This document shows, piece after piece, positions 10,398 to 22,638 of a stretch of 64,000 nt of DNA. The stretch is from Jaapia argillacea MUCL 33604. Its lineage: Eukaryota; Basidiomycota; Agaricomycetes; Jaapiales; Jaapiaceae. The stretch lies in assembly GCA_000697665.1 (NCBI GenBank), contig KL197738.1:4128-68127 (forward strand), written 5' to 3'. How positions within the stretch are numbered: position 1 is the stretch's first letter; the number at the start of each line of letters is the position of its first letter. Position numbers and translations under genes: made by a program. A model generated the notes under the pieces. That model was given only the letters and a program-made list of their open reading frames with translations, was not told the origin of the DNA and did not search any database.

Positions 10398-12370
10398 TCA
10401 CGACGTCGATAAGGCCTCACTCCTAGCCTCTAAAATAGCCTCCCTCAATCTCCTCACAGCCTCATCGACATCGCCCTCCTCCAACAAACTGAAACTAGCC
10501 CTCACATACGCCGTCTTCCTCCCATTCGGTAAGAACACAGTCCCAGGTAAAGCCAGGACACCTTTCTCAAAAGCTTTTGTTTTGATGATGGCTTCGGAGT
10601 CGCCTTCGTCTGAAGATGAAGCGTTGGAAGATAAGAGGAGCTTGAACCTGGTAGAATTCTTCGTCAGAGCCGCCATCATGACAAGTGGGGGAGAGGATAC
10701 CAACCAGACGAACATCCCCGCTTCTGGTGTGCTCCATTCAGCCAGCCCATCCAGATGTCTCTTCAACGCGCCTTCAAACACATCCCGCTTCTTGCGATAG
10801 AAACTCGACACGGATTCCGTATGGATCTTAAATGCCTCGTATCCCCATTGATTGAGTAGGGAAGACGTCAGAATCTGCGTCAAGCCAGATACTTGAAGGT
10901 TGGCTGTTGCGGTCTGTACATTCGAACATGAGAACGATCGGGTTAATTATCCAGAGCAAGTTGAGTTCAGACGTACATGCGAGTCCATGGCTTGAACCAG
11001 CACGTCCGGCCCCGAGACGAACCCGATCCGGATCCCAGCGGAGAGGATCTTGGATAGACTGTCAAATCTCAGAACGCGTCCGGCTTCAGGCTCTTCAAGC
11101 TCGAGTGCAAAATATGATGGGGGTCGAGCAGCATCTCCATAATAGAGATAATAATAAGGGTCGTCTATAACAATGAGATAGAACGTCAATAGCTGAGATG
11201 GACATCAGCAATGTAATGAACCATGCCTTCGAGGATAATGAAGTCATGCTCCCGGGAAAGAGCGAGGACCTCCTTGCGGCGTTCTAGTGTCGCTGTCATA
11301 CCAGTTGGATTGCACCCATACTGCGCGTGGCGTGCAAGAAGACATCAGATAGTGGTGAGGAGTGACTAGAGACGACACTTACAGGAACAGTGTAAAGTAC
11401 TTTGGGCTTGGGCTTCGATGAAGGCCAGGACTCCAAGATCTCGCGCAATGATGCTGACGATATGCCGTTGGAGTCTGTTGCGACCTCTTTGTGGAAATGG
11501 CAAGATATCAGCGGCAAGAACTACTCCGAAAGGCAAACAAGCATACCTATTTGATCGCAGTGGAGAGTTTGGAACATTGGAATCACTCCCCTAACATGAA
11601 GATTAAAGCCAAGATGCTGGCGTAGGGCGAAAGAGATCGTACGCATAGACAGGTGATTCGACTAGAACGGAGTCTCCGGGATTGACCATGGCATTAACAG
11701 CCTACCCGCAGACATGAGCAAAAGTATAAGAGATGATAGAGTCAGCCAAAGGCAGCTAACGCACCTTATAGATCAAATCCTGAGAGCCAGACCCAATACT
11801 GATTCTCCATCCCTCTCCCTTTTTCCTCCCATGTGAAAACTCCTGTAGGCCATATACCCAATTCACTAACGACGGGTTTCCACTGGTAGCACCATATTGT
11901 AAGGCTTCCGCCAGCTGCTCGTCGGTGACTTTGATGGATATGTCCTGCGAAGGGTCCGTCGGCGATCGTGCAGTAAATTGGAGGGAAGTCAAAGGGAACG
12001 TTGTCGCGTTCGGTTTGCCGGCGAGGAGGGATATGAGTCCTGGGGTAGCTTCAAGAGGGAAGAGGCTGCGAACTATGAGGAATCGTCGAGATCAACAACG
12101 TGGTCCGCTACAACTCGACGGAAGACTCACTGGGACTCGGCTTTCTCTCCTTGGCCACTAGAGATAGAAACGATTGGTAATACTCTGAAGGCAAGTACTT
12201 CACAACATTCTTTTGGGCAGATGTTTTGGCAGGGAGTGCTGCAGGGATGCCATCTGAATGAGAGGGTACCTGCAATCCATCGAATGGTGAGAAAATGACT
12301 CGATGTCTTCGCCATTCCGTGAAGGGTGCACCTGAGTAACACCATTTTGACCCGCAGAGCCGTTAGCCAT
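10398..12370 (-). CDS. Fold-type I PLP aminotransferase, ARO8 / kynurenine-aminoadipate type
   Basis: Transfers an amino group between an amino acid (aromatic, kynurenine or 2-aminoadipate in relatives) and a 2-oxo acid with pyridoxal phosphate, probably in the cytosol. First exons: start at 12370 (MANGSAGQNGVTQ), then 12269-12131 ending KERKPSP, then from 12072 the motif IRSLFPLEATPGLISLLAGKP, which is the family's N-terminal signature. Later exons give ISIGSGSQDLIYK, YTVP and NPTG around the substrate loop, DDPYYYLYYG, and FDSLSKILSAGIRIGFVSGP, whose Lys forms the Schiff base with PLP. The end is KGVLALPGTVFLPNG with YVRASFS, the Arg that holds the substrate carboxylate. At least seven introns. 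All key residues are present, so the gene looks functional; the exact substrate cannot be read from sequence. Confidence 0.9.
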
Positions 12371-12675
12371 TGTTCGAGATCGGTATACGGATAGAGAGAA
12401 AGGACAAGAGGAGAGGCATATGTGCTAATCTTGCGCTCGATATAACCGTCTTTCGTCAAGCCTTCGTGACTCGGGCACCCATCGGACGGCACGAAATACT
12501 GCCGATGAAAACCGATGGCATGGTCGGTCCGACCGTCTCCTCCATCTATACCCTCATAAAGATGCCATTCATGTGACGTTCACCCGACGAGAGAATGCTC
12601 ATAGGGCGTGCTAACCGACATATTTGTACACTACTACCATCCATCACAAATCATCGCGATCACACTCCTCCGGCG

Positions 12676-15600
12676 TTACCGTTTCTCCCTAACATAAAAG
12701 TGGAGAACAAAGTAGCTGGCAGTCGTGAAGAGCACAAAGAAGACGCCAAGCAGAGAGATATTAGGCCACCAGAAGGACTGTACAACATCCCATCAGAACA
12801 CCGACGCAATCCAACAACAGGGGATGGACATACCTGTGCGCGAAGGCCGAAGATCGACAGAATCGTAGCGGCGGGAACATCCAACTCGACGCCATACTTC
12901 ATCTGCTTCAACTGCAAGTACCTGAGCTCGTTCACCGCCAAGGCTTCGAACGCAGCATGGAAGAACGAGACGGTATGTAGCCACTGCATCGAAGCAGGAA
13001 CACTCTCCCGATTGATCAGCAACCCAGTGAACAGCAAGCTAAGTTCACGCGTCAGCGTCATCACAGTATGCTGTAGAGGTAAGGAATACGCACTTGAACA
13101 GCATAACAAGGGTCCCAATCAAACTGGCCACACTCGTGCTCTCGCAGGCGATAGACAAGAGTAAGATGACACTCGCCGTCGTCAAGTTGAACAACACGAG
13201 GGTGAGGAGGAACTTCCAGAATGCCGCGACGGTGGGTACGAGACCAACGAGACTGTAGACGATTCCACCGAATAAGAGGGGAGGCACCACTCGAAGTGGG
13301 AGGATATCGAAGAGGACCTGCAGAGCATGGTAAGTAGTGGACGCGGAGGTGGGAAACATCACACTACCTTGGAAGAAAAGTAGGTGAAGGAGGAATAGTA
13401 TCCATTGGCCCTGATAGGAGAACGATCAGTACAGAACTAAATTCAATCCGAAAGAACCCTCACCTCTCACGCATGAACAACAATCGTTCATTAGCGAACA
13501 AGCTCAAGCTGGACAAACACGAGAAACCAAAGAGAGCGAGGGTAAAGAAGAATATCCCTACAGAGCACCATCAACTCATCTACCTCACTACTCATAAAGA
13601 TAAAACATACCCAATCTATTCTGGAATCCAGGGATATCGTTGCTAGAAACAAGAGACGTCAACAAAGGCACAGCAGCACATCTTCAGTCCACTCACGAGA
13701 CATTCCGATAGAACAGCCCACAAATCACTACGCACCAACCGTCAGCCATCAACCCCACCACAGAAAAAAAGAAATCCACTCACGCGCCAACCCAATACTC
13801 GACAAATAATGAGCAGTCAACAACGCAGGATCCCTATATAAGTTCTTAAACGCCCTCCCACTCAAAATCCTAAACTGAGTGGCCCAACTAGCTCTCTTCC
13901 GTCCTCTCAACAACGTACTCTCAACCTCCACATCCCTCAACTCTCCATTCCCATCAACCCCACTCAGCTGCGCCCTCTTAACCTCCTCAATCTCCTCCCT
14001 AATCCCAAGTGCAATCTCACTAGCTTCATAAGCCTCAACCAACTCCTTCAAATGCCCTTTCAACTCTTCTCCACTCGTCCTCGCACCCCTACTCGAACTA
14101 GCAGAAGAAGCGACGGCTTCGAATAATTGGGATGTCTTGTGTTTGATGGAGGAGGTTATGCTATGAGCGGTGTTGGGCCGAGTTTGGAGTTCGGTTTCGT
14201 CGAGAGGGAGGGTGGTTTGGATTGGGGGAGGGGCGATGTGTCGGAGGAGACCACGTTCTTCATCCGAGAGGTTATCCGAAGTGTTAATTTCAGGAGGAGG
14301 CGAGGTAAACTCTCCAGCAGGACTCTCAAGACTCTTCGACTCTCCACCATTCGACATGGTCAAATCAACTACAAAACGCAAAACTTATGAGCACACGACC
14401 TACCTCCCACCCTCATCAAAGCAAAAAAGAACCGACAAACCACTCACTCAGATAATCCGCAATATTGAAACCCCCAGGACACCTCCATCCTCTCCCTTCA
14501 AAGTACTCCTGACATTTCGCAACTTCCCCACTATACACACACCTCCCTTGAGCCAACAAAACCAACTGATCAAACATGGCGACGATGTTGCTACGAGGTT
14601 GATGGATGGTGAAGACGACAGTTCGGTTATAATTGCGAGCGAGAGAGACGAGCGAATCGATGACGTTGTAAGCATTATAGGCGTCCAGACCTGCAAACGG
14701 GGAGCAATCGTCAGCTCGGACAACAATACCAGCAAAAAAAAACATACCACTCGTCGGCTCATCAAGGAACAAAATCGAAGGACTAGTAACCAACTCGCAA
14801 GCAATCGACACCCTCCTCTTCTCACCCCCAGAGATCGATCGATGTCCTACAAAATCATCAACACCAAAATCCTCCTCCCCCAAAAACTCAAAACTCACCA
14901 CTATCCCCAATCCTCATATCCCTAATTCCCAAAATGCCCAACTCCTGCATAGTCTCCAACGTCCTAAACTTCTTCGCTTCCAAACTCATCTCTCTCGGCA
15001 ACCTCAACAGCGCACTATAAAGCACACTCTCATAAACACTCAACCCACCCATCAAACAATCCTCCTGATCAACAAACCCACAAACCCTCCTAAACTCTTC
15101 ATCACCCACCTCTCTCCCATTCACAAGCGTCGTACCACGTACTTGACCGCGTTTGGCTTTACGTGCTAGGATGTCGAGGAAGGTGGATTTGCCGGCTCCG
15201 GAGGCTCCCATTATGGCTAGGACTTGACCGGGTTTGACGGAACCGGTTATGGATTGCAGGATGGGACGGGAGTTGAGGGTGTAGGAGATGTCGGAGAAGT
15301 GGAGGGAGGCGGGGACGTGGTCTGTCATCAATCGAGCTTGTTCATCTTCTGGGAGTCGAATCTTGCCAAAGTCGGAACCGGAACGGGTTCGGCCAACGTA
15401 CCAGAGACCTGTGGAGAAAGTGAGCATGACATACGAAAGGAGGAAGAAGGAGCTACACACCAGCAGATACCAAGATCACAAACAACCCGGCGCTAGCAGC
15501 ACTCAACGCAACCCAGAACGTATTATCCGGTTTCGGGGGTCGCTAAAAGGCAAACAAACCCGCTGGTCAACAAAAGCGATCTCCCACGCCAACCACCCGC

Positions 15601-17677
15601 CACCATATCTCGCATTCCATCGCATCCCACACCTCTCATCGATCACATCCCCCCCCCGTCATCCACCACCCCTCAAACCAAAAGAAAAACACCACTCACC
15701 ACATACCCAGGAACCATACTATAATGCAAACATTCTCCTCCCTCACACATCAGGGTGATATACCCATCCCCAAAAATATCATTAATCAACCCATTCATAG
15801 CCGGTTCTTCAAACTTGCACGAAGCGCCTGACGAGCCCGAAGACGAGGGAGAGTTGGTGATGCAGGAAAAGGTAGCTGGTCCTCTGATTTCTTCTGTTAG
15901 GAAATCGGAGATGTCTGGGAGGGATTAGTGTTAGCATATGAGACCAAGATGTGACAAGTAAGATGCGGAAATCCTAAACCACAAAAACCACAAGAAACGC
16001 CCGCCTCCAATCCCATCAAATCAGATGAAAGGGAACTCACCAACACTCCCATCCTCCCCACAAATGAACCTATCCTTGATACAACTACACCGAATCTTCT
16101 CACATCCATACGAAGTCGTGTTGACATTATCATATCCGACCTAACTCAAAACGCCAATTAGTAGTTTATTCGACGAAGGTGGGAGAGGGAGGGGCGTAGG
16201 AGGAGGAGGTATGAGAACGGTGGCAAGTGCAAGATCGCTAGCGATAGCAACGACTTTCAACACCACCCCAAACCAAAAATCACACATCTCCACACCATAG
16301 TCTACCTGCCAAACCACCTCCTCCCCACTCCCAGTACCACCAGCTCCCCAAGAAAGGACTCCGCTCACCTTAGTCTCACTAACACACCCATCCAACGCAC
16401 AATAAAAACTCTCAACCTGAGCCGTCCAAAACTGGAAACTACAAGTCTTGTCTTCTTTAATGCAGCTGAAAGTGACTTGGGGAGGTCGGTCGGGTAACAT
16501 GTCTAGGATCTTGCGGTCTGTTTGGTGGGGAGGGGTGGACAGGTTAGATGAAGTTTGAGGGGTATGTGGTGGGATGGAAGGGTGGTGTGAAGTGAAGGCG
16601 CGAGGAATAGGCAAAGGAGGAATGCGAATCGAAGTAACGGTGAAATGCCAACCCAACAAACCCGCAAGAACGCGAACCAACGCGATCCAAAGTCATAACC
16701 ATCCCAAGGACGCCAAAATGCCAAACGACCACCGACTAAAATCCAAAAAGGACCACTCACTGGTAACGTTACACATCTGATGATTCTCAAAAACCGTTTC
16801 TCCTCCTTTATAACAAGTCATATTAGCCACACCTTCATCATCATCATCTCCAAGTACAGGTCCTTCGTTAGTGATCCCTACATAAATTGATATAAATGAT
16901 GGAAGGAGTTGAGAGGAGAGGGAACAGCTTACCTAGGGAGAGGGCTGAACCTAAGCCGAGACCACCCAAAGAGGATGAGGAGGTGGAGGGACGGAGGAGA
17001 GCTTGTGCGCGGGCTGAACGGAGTTCGGGGGCTGTGCGAAGCGGGAATTCGTGGCATGCTTCGTCTGTTTTGCAGACTGTAGAGTGAAGATTGAGGAATG
17101 AGAAAGGTAGAGACGAAGAAGCCGTAGGATGGACGTACCATTACAGTTTATACCTCCCCAACCTTCCTTGCATTCACACTCGCTTCCTTCTCTTAATTTC
17201 CTATGATCACCGTCCGCCAACGAATCGCACTCTTCGAAAGCCTACACGTAAGCAAAGGTCAAGGATGGGATGGGTGGACGTACGAGGAGTCAAACAATCG
17301 ATCCCACCCCATCCAGGAGGACATTGACACTGTCCATTATACGGATCACAGTTACCATATTGACCACAGGTAAAGGCGGGGAGGAGGCAGTTGAAACACG
17401 GAGGGCATTTGGCTTTACGTGGCAGAGTTATATGAGCGTAAGGTTGACTGGAGAGATGAAAAGAGACAGACGTTGAGGAAGGGTGAGAGACTGGATATAT
17501 GCAAAGTGGTTAGCCTTAGTGATGGGAGGTGAGGAAGTTACGCACGGAGAGTTGGTAAGTGGACAAGACTGTGCTGCGATCGGATGAGTTACGTGTGGCA
17601 GCGACGGCGAGCGTGACACAGCCGACGACGAGCCAACGCACGACGTCGAGCACCATCCTGGGACGATTCCTGGTCAT
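12676..17677 (-). CDS. ABCG half-transporter with EGF-like N-terminus, Adp1-like
   Basis: An ATP-driven membrane transporter. The start at 17677 gives a signal peptide ([17 protein letters not shown]). A Cys-rich lumenal part follows, with CPPCFNC-type and [13 protein letters not shown] motifs (EGF-like), as in yeast Adp1. The nucleotide-binding domain has Walker [10 protein letters not shown] near 15190-15215, signature [15 protein letters not shown] near 14820-14850, Walker [11 protein letters not shown] near 14750-14780 and the H-loop [14 protein letters not shown] near 14560-14600. The membrane domain follows a linker and ends with [14 protein letters not shown] and a final YVREKR. Many introns, including one inside the DEPTSG-LDAYN block. 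The substrate is unknown; Adp1 in yeast is itself poorly understood. It shares a 217-bp divergent promoter with ALG12. Confidence 0.9.
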
Positions 17678-17894
17678 CGAGTCGGGTGTCGAGAAGAAGC
17701 GCAGGAGATGACGGTGGAAGGTGAGAGCACAGCGCAGATGTTCACGTCTGTCGGTGTGGGGTTCGTCCGGTCCGAGGCATCGAACGTGTCCCGGTCCACC
17801 ATGGACTACATGATCGTCTCCCGTGGACCACTCGATGATCGTGGCACCGACGTACCTAACTGTCCTCACCGTCAAATCGACAACGCCGGCAACG
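17678..17894. promoter_or_regulatory. Shared divergent promoter of the ABCG transporter and ALG12
   Basis: Only 217 bases separate the two start codons, so the two promoters must overlap. If ALG12 starts at the upstream in-frame ATG at 17823 the gap shrinks to 145 bases. No TATA box was recognised. Confidence 0.6.
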
Positions 17895-20083
17895 ATGAGC
17901 GGGGCACTGGACGTGTTGATTGTCGCGACTGGATGGCTGCACGTCCTCCTCGCACCCTACACAAAAGTAGAAGAGTCCTTCAACCTCCACGCCGTCCATG
18001 ATATCCTCATGTATGGCGTCAACCCATCTGCTTTGCCACACGTATGTCCTCCGACTCTTTACTTACCCACCCTTTCCTCACCCCACCCCCCCAGTACGAT
18101 CACTTTATTAACCCAGGCCCCGTACCCCGCTCATTCATCGGCTCCCTACTCCTCGCATACCTCTCCACCCCTTTCATCCACCTCGCCCACGCTCTCGGTT
18201 TCATCCAAAACAAATTCGATCTCCAAATCATAGGTACCTCCCCCTCTCCTCCTTCCCCTCCCAACTAACGAACCAAAACAGTCCGCCTAACTCTCAGCAC
18301 TCTCAGCACTCTAACCCTCGTCCTCCTCCGCCGTCGCGTCCAATCCCGCTACGGCCGTCCAACCTCTCTCTTCTTCACCCTCCTCTCCATCTCCCAATTC
18401 CATTTTATGTTCTGGTGTGGTAGGACTTTACCCAACATATTCGCTTTGATCCTCGGTACGCTCCATCCTCCGTTCCCTCAACTAACTAACTAACCAACCA
18501 AACCACCAGTAAACCTCTCCCTCTACTTCCTCATCCCTCCAAACCCCCAACGACCCTCCCCCTCCCCCTCCTCAACAACCATAGCACTCTCCCTCCTAAC
18601 ATTTACCTGCATAACCCTCCGCGCAGAACTCATCCTCCTCCTCGGCCCCCTCGCACTCCAATTTCTCATCCTCCGCCGTACAACCTTCTCACAACTCTTC
18701 CGAATAGCGTTGCTAGTGGGCTTACCCTCCATAGGTAAGTCCCTCCTCTATCGTTGTTTGGACACAGGTTGAGTATGGGGTTAGCGGCGACTGTACTCGT
18801 AGATTCTTATTTCTGGGATAAACTCGTCTGGCCCGAGTTTGGGGGGATATGGTTTAATGTAATCGAGGGCAAGAGCTCGGATTGGGGTGTGAGTTCCTTC
18901 CTTCCGTCCCCTTCCTTCATTCCTCCCCGACTTTATCAACTCTCAGACTCACCCTTCGCCTTCTCTATCACACCCTCCCCAAACCATCCTTCCACCCTCT
19001 CACTCCTCCTCTCCACCAAAACTAACCCACCCAACCCCAGATCTCACCATGGCATTACTACTTCACCTCCTCCCTCCCCAAACTCCTCCTCTCCTCTCTC
19101 CCTCTCACTCTCTTATCTCTACGAGGTACGTACCCCCTCTCCCTTTAACCCACTTTCTAACCCCACCTCCCATCCCTCCCCCCTCCCTCCTTCCCCCAAC
19201 CCCAACCCCAAACCCAAACTCGCACCCCGCACCCCAAAAAGACCCCCGGGCACCACCCCTCCTCCTCCCTCCCCTCTTCTTCATCTCCCTCCTCTCCTTC
19301 CTAGCGCACAAAGAATGGAGATTCATAATCTACGTCATACCATGGTTCAACATCCTAGCAGCCCGAGGCGCTCGTGTCTTGTACGTCCCCCTTCTTTCCA
19401 ACAAGTCTCATTTACTTCGGGCTTACGACCTCACTCACCTTTTCTTCACCAGATACTCACCCCCACCCCGTATCCCAAAACGCTTATCAATGCTGTTCTT
19501 AACCTCCCTCATATCAATCAACTTCATCCTAACATCTCTCCTCACACTCTCTTCAATCTCGAATTACCCAGGTGGAGAAGCGCTTCGAACATTCAACGAG
19601 ATATACAAAGCAGAAACTTCCGGTACGTCACCCCCCCTATTTCTCCTTCCTTGGGTATGTAAGAGAACTGATAGGTGTGGCAAAGTGAATGTATATATAA
19701 CGAATTTAGCAGCACAGACCGGCTCGTCTCTCTTCCTCCAATCTTATTCCCCACCCCATTTCTCCTCCTCTCCTCCCCTGCTCTCTAACAAGAATTGGAC
19801 ATACACAAAAGCGCCCTCCCTAGCTTCTCCAAATGATTATACCCACCTCATACTCGAAAACGACCCCTCCTCCTTCCCTTTCATTTCTCCTACCGAATGG
19901 GAAGTGAGAGCCACCATACCCGCTTTCGAGGAATGGGTTTTGGAGGTTGATCTCGGGGAAGTGAAGGGACATTTGAAAGGGAGGGAGTGGGGGGCGGTTG
20001 GGAGGGTGCTTAGGAGGGCGATGGGGAGGGGGGTTGGGAGGATGGTTAAAGAGGAGAAACTTTGGGTTTTAGAGAGGAGGTGA
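17895..20083 (+). CDS. ALG12: ALG12: dolichyl-P-mannose alpha-1,6-mannosyltransferase (GT22)
   Basis: Adds the eighth mannose (alpha-1,6) to the lipid-linked Man7GlcNAc2 precursor of N-glycans on the lumenal side of the ER. Marks: APYTKVEESFNLHAVHDIL near the start, the GT22 loop; FWCGRTLPNIFAL; LRAELILLLGPL; VDSYFWDKLVWPEFGGIWFN; GKSSDWGISPWHYYFTSSLP; and HKEWRFIIYVIPWFN. Exons phased: 17895-18041, 18095-18233, 18282-18455, 18510-18734, 18785-18888, 19041-19125, about 19242-19388, about 19452-19620 and about 19689-20083. Two acceptors are not the first AG in the intron: TTAG at 18784 and AAAG at about 19688 are the ones that keep frame. Introns near 18.9-19.2 kb are long and strongly pyrimidine-rich. 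No break seen. Confidence 0.9.
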
Positions 20084-20235
20084 AGTTGAAATGTAAACCC
20101 TCCATCTTGTCGTTTTGAGCTTCTACATGTTGTATGGAAGATCGCTCAGAGCTATTGTGTGCGCGCATAGTTTATTACTGGTTGATTCCAGGCATTAAGA
20201 ACATATAACGGAAATTACAATTGCGATTCCTAACC
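20084..20235. other. Convergent 3' flank between ALG12 and reductase relic A
   Basis: A short AT-richer stretch with no gene. The relic reductase copy A ends at 20236 on the opposite strand. Confidence 0.4.
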
Positions 20236-20702
20236 CTATTTACTTTCTTGAGGATACGCAACAAGTTTAATACCACTGATTGAACCATTCCTCCAATCGT
20301 TTCAAACCATCAACTATGCCTTGGCCAACAATCTCAGCAGGTACGGTAGTGAACTGTTAGAAAGTTGATCTGTCGTTCTCAAAAGTGCCTTGGAAGACCC
20401 TGAAAGACTAAATAATCGTCTTCCTGGAAACATCAAGAGCCAACTGACACTCGGTCGCCTTTCACAACGTTAGTCACACCTTGGCCAATTTCCTCCACGA
20501 TCCCAGCAGCGTCAAATCCCAGTACAGCGGGAAAGTCCTACACGAAGATACTATTTCTTTGGATCTTCCTGTCGGCCGGGTTAAGAGCTGTGGCTTCGAT
20601 CTTGACAAGGACGAAGCCAGGTTGGACTTTAGGGATGGGACGATTGCGGATGGCGAATTCGCCTTGTTTCTCGAGTAAGAATAGGGCCTTCTGCTGTGCC
20701 AT
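20236..20702 (-). pseudogene. TOXD-like reductase copy A, internally deleted
   Basis: Counterpart of copy E (42686-43963). The start at 20702 reads MAQQKALFLLEKQGEFAI and continues through IEATALNPADRKIQ. An in-frame TAG at 20538-20540 replaces the Gln codon of copy E (IVQDFPA). The frame then runs to GQGVTNVVKGDR, the first intron and most of exon 2. The sequence then jumps from the VPAEIV codons straight to the last exon (GIVDGLKRLEE), losing the rest of exon 2 and all of exons 3 and 4, about 0.8 kb in copy E. Both original sequences share CAAGG at the join near 20320, suggesting a microhomology deletion. The cofactor-binding core is absent, so no enzyme can be made. Confidence 0.88.
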
Positions 20703-21344
20703 TTATTGAAATATGAACGGATAGGGCTTGGGGGGAGGGAGGTGATGGTGAAGTAGAGTCGACTCTACCCCTTGAGTACGAAAGCGTGGTCGCACAAAAC
20801 CGTGCTATAATGACACCCACGTCTGCGATCGCACACCATTGCGAGAGCTTCGCCCCCGATCGCTCTCAAAGCCTGGTGCTGAGTGAGCAACGAGCTTGGT
20901 AATGCATCGACATTGTGTCCGGAGTGGATCGCGTCAGCCTGAGGGGAAGCAAGACCAAGATCGTCGCTCAGTCAGCAGGGTGAGGTGACAGAAACTCCAT
21001 TCGATGCTTGTAAACATTGGGATGGAACAGATATCGGCCAGCCATATATGGTTTGTCATTCTGAATGAAGTGGAGTTCCACATGCGAAGAGGACTGGTCT
21101 CCCGAGGGAATGAAAGCAACCAGCCCAACAAGAGGTAAGTGGGGGAGCGGAGCAACGAGCAGCCTTCGGCCCTTTCGCTGGGGCCAAGTCTTTCAAACTC
21201 TTCCTCGACTCTTCCTCGACTCGGCCCGGAGTCTCCAGCGTCCAATTAGCGACATCCAGTATCTTCCAAAACCATGATACAATTCAACAAATATTAGCTA
21301 CAAAATCAACCCCTCCAGTTACATTGTTGATCGCCCGCAACTGT
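20703..21344. repeat. Spacer between reductase copies B and A, repeated at 41960-42685 and in part at 38119-38607
   Basis: Read on the minus strand, this spacer carries the same ordered blocks as the spacers after copies D and C: TATCATGGTTTTGGAAGATA, CTCGTTGCTCCGCT, GTTTACAAGCATCGAATGGAG and GACGCGATCCACT. The first part follows the upstream gene and the last part acts as promoter of the next gene. The shared spacer shows that whole gene-plus-flank units, not just coding sequences, were copied. Confidence 0.8.
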
Positions 21345-22638
21345 CTAAGCCGTTTCCTGAGGGCGAGCAACGAGTTTGATGCCGCTGACGGAGTCGTCCT
21401 CCAATCGTTTCAAACCACCAACAATACCTTCAAGACCATTGGGAAGAACCTCCACGCGATTGGGCTACAAACGAGTAAGTCATTCGCCCAGCGATTATAC
21501 TATATAGTTCGAGCACTGACCTCAACAGATCCATCTTCTAATAACCCACTCAACTTCGAGTACAGGCTCCTCCCTGTCTCCCTCTGATTCGGGTCGTTCA
21601 CGTTTCCGAAAACGTGGACGAATTTCTTGCCCTCTTTCGCTGCCGTCTCCTCGTCGATGACAGGGTCGAGGGTTACTACGATCTGTCCTCCCTTCGACAA
21701 TAATTCATACCCTGCCTTTTGGGTGTCTGGGAGAGCGACGGCATCGTAGACGATTTCGAGTGGGTCGGAGCCAATGATCGACCTGACCTCTGCCAAAAGC
21801 TCCGTAGTAGGGGTGTGTCGATCGATGAGATGAGATACGCCAATCGATTTGAGAAACGAGGTGTTACTGGCAGATGCGGTGGCGATGATGGGCGAAAAGC
21901 CCGAAAGGGCCGCCAGCTGTATTGCTATCCGAGGCGTCCCATCAGTATCAATGAACGCTCATAGAATTCGTCGAAATCTTGAGTACATACCGAATTGTCC
22001 AACTGAGCTAGAACCACCAAGGACAAGGATAGGTTTCCCCGAATACTTGCCTCGTCCAGCCTCTTCCCAGGGTGGACTCAAACCAGCAGATCCTTTGGTA
22101 GGCTGCTTACCGTACAAACCTAGAGCAGCTGTCGCCAGACCAAGGGGGATCGAGGCAGCTTGGTCCGACGAGATCTTCGAAGGGACCTGATATGGGTAAT
22201 CACGATCAGGTACGTGATGTGCATTTACGTTGTTAGAAAGTGGCACACCTTTGCAACGATCTCAGCGGGCACAACGCTAAAGTGTTGGAACGTGGTCCTA
22301 TCGCTGCTTAGATACCACCCTTGGAAGAGGCTGGACAAAACGATGAGTTTTGGGAGTAGAGGGGGCTATAAAAGTGGAACTCACACTCGGTCGCCTTTCG
22401 CGACGTTTGTCACCCCCTCCCCAACTTCTTCGACGATCCCAGCTGCATCTGTTCCAAGCACAGCAGGGAACTGTTCGACAATGACACCGTATTTCTGTAT
22501 CTTCCAATCGACGGGGTTGAGAGCAGTCGCTTCGATCTTCACCAATACCCAGCCAGGCTCGACTTTAGGAATGGCACGTTCGCCAACGACGAGTTTGCCA
22601 GACCTCTCGGTTAACAAGAGAGCTTTTTGCTGAACCAT
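21345..22638 (-). CDS. TOXD-like NADPH-dependent medium-chain reductase, copy B
   Basis: Medium-chain dehydrogenase/reductase of the zinc-free TOXD/trans-enoyl-reductase group; such enzymes reduce C=C bonds with NADPH. Five exons: 22638-22385, 22330-22249, 22186-21991, 21924-21521 and 21464-21345, giving 351 residues with no break. The N-terminal GroES-like fold shows KLVVGERAIPKVEPGWVLVK and IEATALNPVDWKIQKYG, followed by LGTDAAGIVEEVGEGV and KGDRV. The Rossmann dinucleotide motif is ILVLGGSSSVGQF, followed by IGVSHLIDRHTPT and DPLEIVYDAVALPDTQ. No catalytic or structural Cys cluster for zinc is present. The substrate is unknown; relatives act in fungal secondary metabolism or general detoxification. 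It lies head-to-tail before relic A and mirrors copy D. Confidence 0.9.

Noticed and set aside
10099-10800. Open frame of 233 codons on the plus strand
   Set aside because: It lies antisense to the last exons of the aminotransferase, whose minus-strand frame has clear PLP-enzyme motifs. The plus frame has no domain and skewed composition.
14170-14925. Open frame of 251 codons on the plus strand
   Set aside because: Antisense to the ABC transporter ATP-binding domain; Ser/Thr/Pro-rich shadow.
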